Shown here piece after piece: positions 61,062-64,000 of a DNA stretch of 64,000 nt. Under the pieces are notes generated by a model. That model was not told where the DNA came from and did no database searches. It was given only the letters and a program-made list of their open reading frames with translations. The stretch spans positions 496,001 to 560,000 of the forward strand of contig CBDDDL010000001.1 in NCBI GenBank assembly GCA_965226645.1, written 5' to 3'. This DNA comes from Poriferisodalis sp965226645 (GTDB lineage Bacteria; Actinomycetota; Acidimicrobiia; Acidimicrobiales; Poriferisodalaceae). A program made the position numbers and the translations under genes. How positions within the stretch are numbered: position 1 is the stretch's first letter; the number at the start of each line of letters is the position of its first letter.

Positions 61062-62328
61062 AGGTTAACACGCGGGGTGTAGTGTCGGGAGTGTGGAGCT
61101 TTCGGCGGCGGATGCGAGGGTGTTCTTCGAGACCGTCATGCCTCATCTGGGCGAGCGTCAGCGGCGTGTGGTGAGCGGCGCGTTGGCCGAGGCGCTGGGC
61201 CGTGGCGGGCAGGCGTTCGTGGTGGGGGCGTCGGGGATCTCGACGTCGACGATGTCGCGGGCGGTGCGCGAGGTGCGCGCCGGGGTCGAGCCGTCGGATC
61301 GTCAGCGCGCTGCGGGCGGCGGGGACCGCCCGGCGGTCGTCAAGCAGCCCGGTCTGCTCGAGGCGCTCGACGAGCTGGTGCATCCGGTCACGCGGGGCAG
61401 CGCGATGTCGCCGCTGCGCTGGACGCTGAAGTCGACGTATCAGCTCGCACGCGAGCTCGCCGGGCAGGGCTTCCAGGCGTCCGCGGAGCTGGTGCGCCGG
61501 CTGCTGCATCAGATGGGCTACTCGCTGCAGGCGCCGGCCAAGCAGAACGAGGGAGCCCAGCACCCCGACCGCGACGCCCAGTTCGCCTATCTCAACGGGC
61601 TGGCGGAGGAGTTCCTCGCCGTCGGCGACCCGGTGATCAGCGTGGACACCAAGAAAAAGGAGCTGATCGGGTCCTACGCCAACGGCGGCACCGAGCGCCA
61701 GCCCGCCGCCGAGCCCCAGCGGGTGAGCGTGCACGACTTCGCTGACCGGGCGCTGGGAGAGTTCGCCAAGGCCATCCCCTACGGCGTGTACGACATCGCC
61801 GACAACGCCGGCTGGGTCAGCGTCGGCGACTCCGCCGACACCGCCGAGTTCGCCGTGGAGTCCATCCGCCGCTGGTGGAACACCCTGGGCCGCGACCGGT
61901 TCCCGACCGCGACCCGGCTGCTGATCACCGCCGACGCCGGCGGCTCCAACGGCTACCGGCCCCGCGCCCAGAAATGGTTCCTCGCCCAACTCGCCGCCGA
62001 GACCGGCCTACAGATCACCGCCTTGCACTACCCGCCCGGCACCAGCAAATGGAACAAGACCGAACACCGCCTCTTCAGCTACATCACCATGAACCAGCGA
62101 GGCCGACCCCTCACCGACATCGCCACGATCATCGAGCTCATCGCCTCCACCACCACCCAAGCCGGGCTCACCGTCCAAGCCGCCTACGACCCCGGCTGGT
62201 ACCAACGCGGCATCAAGATCACCAACACACAAATGGAACAACTGCCGCTGCGCCCCCACCACTGGCACGGCGAATGGAACTACACCATCACACCCAACTG
62301 AACACGCGACCTAACTCGCGGCGGACCC
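61051..62328 (+). mobile_element. ISAzo13-family element
   Basis: Inverted ends GGATCCGCCAC (61051 on) and, complemented, GGGTCCGCCGC (ending 62328), flanked by TTA on both sides (61048-61050 and 62329-62331), a 3-bp target duplication. 1278 bp, one transposase gene. It has landed just after the first codon of the gene at 59787-61061. Confidence 0.85.
61093..62301 (+). CDS. ISAzo13-family transposase
   Basis: 402 residues from GTG 61093. N-terminal helix-turn-helix region (VVGASGISTSTMSRAVREV). DDE core with VISVDTKKKELIGSYANGG, LLITADAGGSNGYRPRAQ and TSKWNKTEHRLFSYITMNQR, the three acidic positions of the family. The C-terminus ends HHWHGEWNYTITPN as is usual. Intact frame; element possibly still active. 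Confidence 0.9.
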   Translation: MELSAADARVFFETVMPHLGERQRRVVSGALAEALGRGGQAFVVGASGISTSTMSRAVREVRAGVEPSDRQRAAGGGDRPAVVKQPGLLEALDELVHPVTRGSAMSPLRWTLKSTYQLARELAGQGFQASAELVRRLLHQMGYSLQAPAKQNEGAQHPDRDAQFAYLNGLAEEFLAVGDPVISVDTKKKELIGSYANGGTERQPAAEPQRVSVHDFADRALGEFAKAIPYGVYDIADNAGWVSVGDSADTAEFAVESIRRWWNTLGRDRFPTATRLLITADAGGSNGYRPRAQKWFLAQLAAETGLQITALHYPPGTSKWNKTEHRLFSYITMNQRGRPLTDIATIIELIASTTTQAGLTVQAAYDPGWYQRGIKITNTQMEQLPLRPHHWHGEWNYTITPN

Positions 62329-62538
62329 TTAGGCATGCGGTCACGGTATCCGAAGCCACCTGGCGCTCATAGAGAACGGCCACTCCCCCGCCGACAGGAA
62401 GAGCTCCCAATGCCAGGTGTGCCGCCATAGGTTCTCCATGCATGACCACGCAGCGGCGACAGACGAGATGGTTCCCGACATGCTCGGCCTGGCGTTAGAT
62501 CGACGCATGGAGGCAACGGCAGAGTGAGCAGCGAGACC

Positions 62539-63153
62539 ATGATGTCCACTGATCGGAAGATCCTTGGGACACAGATCGAGATGCCGGAGTTCTTGGTCCT
62601 AGACGGATTCGGATATTCGGTCCCGGGCCATCCGGCGACACCGATGCGGAAGTGGCGGCACGACGCGCTGCTCTCAGTCGTGCATGAGGTCGGCGACGAT
62701 GGGCTGTCCACTGATCGGAAGATCCTTGGGACACAGATCGAGATGCCGGAGTTCTTGGTCCTAGACGGATTCGGATATTCGGTCCCGGGCCATCCGGCGA
62801 CACCGATGCGGAAGTGGCGGCACGACGCGCTGCTCTCAGTCGTGCATGAGGTCGGCGACGATGGGCTGCTGCCTGAGTACGAGTTCATGGAGTTCTGCCG
62901 TGTCCGCGATAGCGCTGTTGAGACATGGAGGCTGCCGGGCTGCGAAGGCGGCTGCAAGGCGTGCGCTCATCTGCGGCTGCATTGGGATGACCCCGAGCTT
63001 GTCGACGACCTTCCGGTGCTGTGGCCGGACTGCGACCGCGACTGGTGGCTGTCCGTGCCTGAAGGCACGACGACATGGGTGTCGCCCGGCGACCAGAACA
63101 AGCGCAACGTGGAAATCTCGGCGCTTCCATTGACGGATTTCGTGTACGGCTGA
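62539..63153 (+). CDS. Unknown protein with a perfect 54-residue internal duplication
   Basis: About 204 residues. Starts at ATG 62539 or 62542, or GTG 62524. A 54-residue block (STDRKILGTQIEMPEFLVLD through HEVGDDGL) occurs twice back to back, followed by a unique part with Cys-rich GCEGGCKAC and Trp-rich WPDCDRDWWLSVPEG. No family recognised. The ancestral protein was presumably about 150 residues. It was divergent from the gene at 59787-61061 before the ISAzo13 insertion; 62337-62523 is the old shared upstream region. Confidence 0.6.
   Translation: MMSTDRKILGTQIEMPEFLVLDGFGYSVPGHPATPMRKWRHDALLSVVHEVGDDGLSTDRKILGTQIEMPEFLVLDGFGYSVPGHPATPMRKWRHDALLSVVHEVGDDGLLPEYEFMEFCRVRDSAVETWRLPGCEGGCKACAHLRLHWDDPELVDDLPVLWPDCDRDWWLSVPEGTTTWVSPGDQNKRNVEISALPLTDFVYG
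62544..62867 (+). repeat. Perfect 162-bp tandem duplication
   Basis: 62544-62705 and 62706-62867 appear identical base for base. The length is a multiple of three, so the reading frame is kept. The absence of differences, including at third positions, points to a very recent event. Confidence 0.92.
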
Positions 63154-63485
63154 CCCAGCATTGCGTTAGAGACTCACGAACCAACGGACCGACAATGACG
63201 CCACATCGCCAGCGATACATGATCGATATGCCTGATGGTGGGATCCGATGACGAACGCCGCGCCGCAGTTGCTGATCACCATCGGACCGGGGAAAGCAAA
63301 ATTCGGCCGGTTCGACTTTCGCGTTCTCTGCTGAATCCGCTCCAGAAGACCGGAGAGAGGATTCGAGTGGAACCGTTTCGTGCAACTGCCAGCGGTGGCA
63401 CAGTTCAGTGCCTGGCACCGTGTTGAAACATTTCTGTTCCATGGCATAGCGGGCGACCAGGTGCAAGTACCTAAGCTCCGATGCC
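63154..63485. other. Gap upstream of the possible Fic gene
   Basis: 332 bp. A 28-codon frame from ATG 63248 (TNAAPQLLITIGPGKAKFGR) is present but has no supporting feature. Nothing else recognisable. Confidence 0.35.
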
Positions 63486-64000
63486 ATGCCCGGCATGAGC
63501 AAAATGTCGAAGATCGACGAGGCAGAGCTCTTGGTCTTTCTGCGTGCGGATGAGGAACGCAAGTGGGCGGAGCACCGCAAGCGGGCGCATCCTGTGTTCC
63601 CGCGACTCGCGGATGATCTTGCCGTCGAAGCGATGCAATCAGCGGAAGCGTTCCGTGCCGCTCACGAGCTGGCCGATCTGGAGCAGGTGATCGCCTCTGT
63701 GGAAAGCAAGACACAGATGCGTGAGGTGAAGGCTCGGCTGGCGGCACGAGAAGCTGTGTGCTCCAGCCATATAGAAGGCGAAGCGCTGCATGTGACACCC
63801 CGCTCGATGACCGGGGTGCTGCTGTCATGCCGCGACTTGATCAGCGAGGACGGTTTCCTTTCGGCGCTTGGAGCTGCCGAGCGAGCAGCTAGATACCGCT
63901 CGCTCGGCATTGAAGATCCAGAGTCGCCCGTCTCGATGGTGAACGACATCGGCGAGGTGTCCGCTCTCTGCTGCGCTGCGAGCACCGAGAAGTTGCTGCG
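63486..64000 (+). CDS. Possible Fic-family protein, N-terminal part (cut by window end)
   Basis: Open from ATG 63486 (or 63495, 63504) to the last base, 171 residues seen. The segment AAREAVCSSHIEGEAL includes S93-x-x-x-E97-G98, which fits the (S/T)xxxE(G/N) inhibitory motif of Fic enzymes, in the N-terminal helical region where such proteins carry it. The Fic core HxFx(D/E)GNGR would lie outside the window, so the family remains unproven. The N-terminus is charged and helical. Confidence 0.45.
   Translation, partial: MPGMSKMSKIDEAELLVFLRADEERKWAEHRKRAHPVFPRLADDLAVEAMQSAEAFRAAHELADLEQVIASVESKTQMREVKARLAAREAVCSSHIEGEALHVTPRSMTGVLLSCRDLISEDGFLSALGAAERAARYRSLGIEDPESPVSMVNDIGEVSALCCAASTEKLL

Overview
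The window is GC-rich DNA, probably from an actinobacterium. The evidence is a PcrA helicase, a UPF0182 giant membrane protein, a 13E12-type DUF222/HNH gene, a geranylgeranyl-reductase-type flavoprotein and frequent GTG starts. The mix and order of housekeeping genes resembles Acidimicrobiia; that assignment is inferred from memory and not proved by any single sequence.

Layout. 1-11.9 kb is mostly core: pcrA (5' end outside the window), sucC-sucD, a glycosyltransferase, a flippase-like membrane protein, a geranylgeranyl reductase-like enzyme, folD and mdh. Inside it lies a divergent pair of unknown small genes (9.1-9.8 kb) plus two decayed copies of the pair (5.8-6.7 kb). 11.9-15.4 kb is a small island between the mdh 3' end and an 89% identical copy of that end. 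It carries a DprA-like gene and a phosphoribosyltransferase gene that an IS1380-type element has split exactly. A PIN toxin/antitoxin pair follows. 16.3-27.3 kb is a co-directional catabolic cluster: DUF917, HyuA-type hydantoinase, M19 dipeptidase, PucR regulator, FAD oxidoreductase, a three-part sugar-type ABC importer and an Asp/Glu/hydantoin racemase. It looks like uptake and breakdown of a cyclic amide or dipeptide-like compound. 27.3-34.4 kb is core again: a PBP4-type carboxypeptidase with a wall-binding domain, purH, purN and UPF0182.

A second small island (34.4-35.4 kb) is an AbrB/PIN toxin-antitoxin pair bracketed by a perfect 42-bp copy of the UPF0182 gene end. Then come a 73-bp tandem repeat, a DUF222/HNH gene, a third toxin-antitoxin pair and an initiator tRNA-Met gene at 39.0 kb. 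Everything right of the tRNA is accessory. It includes an orphan AAA ATPase behind 20-bp repeats, then a pile of insertion sequences (IS630, IS1182, IS3 remnant, IS982, IS30, IS110). An oligopeptide-type ABC operon ending in an endonuclease/exonuclease/phosphatase-fold gene sits between two inverted IS30 copies. After that come an unknown gene paired with a PP2C phosphatase, an ISAzo13 element, an unknown protein with a 54-residue internal duplication, and the start of a possible Fic gene cut by the window end.

The most striking signal is in the intact IS110 element (about 47.02-48.48 kb). It has landed inside the terminal inverted repeat of an IS30 copy. Its 5' non-coding end contains four 8-base words, in the order expected of a bridge RNA, that match the left target, right target, right element end and left element end. 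The target guides can therefore be read directly against the IS30 end that was hit.
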